From NCBI GenBank assembly GCA_013076295.1, contig RQOL01000532.1:558001-622000 (forward strand): 64,000 bases of DNA, in the 5' to 3' direction. The stretch comes from Sanderia malayensis (taxonomy: Eukaryota > Cnidaria > Scyphozoa > Semaeostomeae > Pelagiidae). The notes beneath the pieces are model-generated. The model did not search any database and was not told the DNA's origin. It saw nothing but the letters and a program-made list of their open reading frames with translations. Below, piece by piece: positions 62,259-64,000 of this stretch. Position numbers and translations under genes: made by a program. Positions within the stretch are counted from its first letter, which is position 1. The number at the start of each line of letters is the position of its first letter.

Positions 62259-62513
62259 GCAAACCTAGCAAAATATATTGACGTCGGTAATCTCTTTGGT
62301 AATTTATTTTATTCGCAGCATTTTCGTGCCAAGTTCAGATGCAACAATCAATCTAAGGCCTGGCGCATAGAACAAGGATTGACTTCTTCGCTATCCACCT
62401 TTGACTTCGCCATCTTACTGGCTGTACTCAAGAAACTTTACCTATCGGACTTATTTGACTTTACTTCTTGTGCATATTGCAATACAAAGGAGGAAGGCAA
62501 CATGATTGCGTGA
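62259..62513 (+). other. Exon-like open stretch (84 codons), no start codon
   Basis: The frame is open from a stop at 62,256 to TGA at 62,511 without an ATG near its beginning. A pyrimidine-rich tract followed by TTATTCGCAG (ending 62,318) resembles a splice acceptor. Reading on from there gives about 64 codons of unbiased composition, for example HFRAKFRCNNQSKAWRIEQG and FTSCAYCNTKEEGNMIA. No domain is recognised. It could be a terminal exon of a gene lying upstream, or a chance open frame. Confidence 0.2.
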
Positions 62514-63640
62514 GATTTTTCCTGATTATATCTCTTTAAAATTGTTATTTAACGTACTTTCACTGCCTGTCCCTTGCTCTTCTCTTGCCCTTCTCTGTTG
62601 TCATTTGGTTTTCATAAGATATATTGTTCGCTTAGCAAACTACCCTACTCAGGATCCCTGCACCGGTTTGCAACACTAGCGAATCTGGTGGATATGAGAA
62701 TCATTAGAGCTTCCCTTCTCAGTGGTAGGAAACGAGAGCCTCGTTAAAAAATTACCCTTTTGAAGTAAATTGCGGCAACCTCATGACAAAGTTGAATTGA
62801 TTGATATGGTGTATAAAGGAAGTCGAGGATTGCTGCTATTTCACCATCCATAAATTCTATTATTTGTGATATCAGAATCTTGGAACCCGATCACTTTCCC
62901 AAAATCTAGTTTGTCAAATCAGAATTCACCAAGGGTGGAATGCACGCCATGCTTTCTGTTTGTGCAATCGTGCCCACGCTGCGACTAACGGCTTTATTAG
63001 GATATAGAAATGTTTTTGATGCCTTCTGTCTCGAATTTTTGCACCCGGGGATTTTCCGCCACCGCGAAGTGTCATCATCTGCGGGGTGGCTGTCACTTTC
63101 AGCAAAGTTTATTGGTTGTCTTAATTGACAAAGAATTGACTCAAATTCAGGATTTACGACCAGTAGCTTGAGAAGTTGAGCAATTATTTTCTATTCAACG
63201 TGTGTCACATCAGCTATGTCGAGAACGGGAAGTTCTTTCCTTGGGAGTTGGCTCCACCAGACAGGGTTTCACTGTGCACACACAGCAGTGTACGTGCCTA
63301 TGCTAATTTTGGCACGAGCATTTCATAGAGTTTTTCCGGCGTTAAATGTTTCGAGCTGCTATTTCTGAAACCGCAAATCGTTGCCTTCGCTTTTACAGGA
63401 ACGTCGTGAGCGTATTGTCCTTGACTTGACCATCCGGTTGGGTTACGGCATTTTAGTAATCTGCACCCAGGGTTGCCAATATAGATTTTCAAACCCAATG
63501 CTAAAAATCCAGCTTTAATCAACATCAACAACGGGATCTATTCCCTAAACTTTACGTTAACATAACTCACTATCACATGGTGTGATACCTGCATGCGTAA
63601 AAAAACATGCGTTGTCGTTACCAGAATACCAAAATACGTT
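62514..63640. other. Unassigned intergenic sequence with doubtful small ORFs
   Basis: Two open frames exceed 60 codons, at 62,940-63,128 (+, 62 codons) and 63,531-63,298 (-, 77 codons). The minus-strand frame has a mixed, protein-like composition (for example KAKATICGFRNSSSKHLTPE) but matches no family I recognise and has no conserved context. Nothing else stands out in this stretch. Confidence 0.35.
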
Positions 63641-63646
63641 ATCGTT

Positions 63647-63774
63647 GGCGGCTTTAATACCCACAGGCGTCCTTGTGGCGACTTTAATACCAACATGGGT
63701 CGTCGTGGCGGATTCAATACCAATATGCGTCACGTTGGCGGCTTAATGCCAACTTGCGTCGCGCTGGCGGCTTA
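63647..63774. repeat. 30-bp minisatellite, four units plus a partial
   Basis: Units beginning ggcgRctttaatacc start at 63,647, 63,677, 63,707 and 63,737 (the last is 29 bp), with a partial at 63,766. A more degenerate unit precedes them from about 63,611. The consensus includes GGCGGCTTTAATACC and a CGTCGTT-type end. Because 30 is a multiple of three, frames stay open on both strands and encode a ten-residue repeat (GGFNTNM-type on plus). No evidence supports translation. Confidence 0.9.
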
Positions 63775-64000
63775 ATTTTTTTTTTCACTGATCTCAATAA
63801 TAATCAACTGTGGCGCTGTTTTTATACCGATAGGCCGAATAAAAAATTATAGAAACAGACAAACAAAAGAAAAATTATACTTTTTTTTTACATACATAAA
63901 TAAAATAAGTTATTGAATTGTACCAACAGCGTGTGTAATGTTAATATCGTCCAAATTCGTGCAACCTTGAGACTTTATTGCACAAGAGCCTCTTACGCAT
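63775..64000. other. Unassigned AT-rich sequence
   Basis: Starts with a T-run (63,776-63,785) followed by AT-rich DNA with a second T-run near 63,883. No gene or repeat is recognised up to the window end. Confidence 0.4.

Overview
The window is nuclear DNA from a eukaryote, most likely a marine invertebrate animal. The evidence is a long AT-rich satellite array, a tRNA-derived SINE, and the decayed pol of a Ty3/gypsy-type retrotransposon whose integrase precedes its reverse transcriptase. I lean towards a cnidarian (coral or anemone), but that is inference from the retroelement style and not proven by the sequence. No intact protein-coding host gene can be supported anywhere in the 64 kb.

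Positions 1-57,121 are one continuous satellite array, about 57 kb, in a constant orientation. It is built from two module types. A-modules are about 134-140 bp, begin near a TTGTACTTTCCAC motif and carry C-rich runs (CCCCTTTTACCCCG) and A-tracts. B-modules begin the same way but end in a purine-rich block of short units (gggaagtcatcaaaagt, 17 bp, and an 18-bp relative), so they range from about 100 to over 200 bp. The modules form nested higher-order repeats (HORs). The simplest is a 511-512 bp A0-A1-A2-B tetramer (24.1-26.3 kb). Others are units of 1,695 bp (27.8-33.1 kb, three copies plus a partial), about 1,123 bp (33.0-36.2 kb), 409 bp (36.7-37.5 kb) and 752 bp (46.8-50.6 kb), plus spaced duplications at offsets of 1,790, about 3,450/3,700, 5,385 and about 4,205 bp. 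A roughly 477-bp cassette recurs at 3.9-18.9 kb and again at 41.0-50.3 kb but is absent from the centre. The last few kb (about 50.6-57.1 kb) are the most irregular, as expected at an array edge.

A SINE on the minus strand (19.58-19.83 kb) interrupts one satellite monomer. The matching monomer in a duplicate segment at 23.27 kb is empty, which dates the insertion relative to the duplication.

At 57.12 kb the satellite stops inside a retrotransposon remnant (57.12-58.9 kb): the integrase C-terminal part, then reverse transcriptase and the start of RNase H. It is broken by stops, a small deletion with frameshift, and truncation. IN before RT is the order known from Gmr1-type Ty3/gypsy elements.

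From 58.9 to 64.0 kb the DNA is non-satellite intergenic or intronic sequence. It holds a 97-98 bp minisatellite (59.04-59.52 kb), an inverted repeat pair about 1.8 kb apart (60.03 and 61.84 kb) beside a primer-binding-site-like motif, a chain of three small hairpins (61.15-61.21 kb), a weak exon-like open stretch (62.26-62.51 kb) and a 30-bp minisatellite (63.65-63.77 kb). The parts do not form a gene pathway. The biology here is repeat evolution: local amplification, unequal exchange and retroelement insertion.
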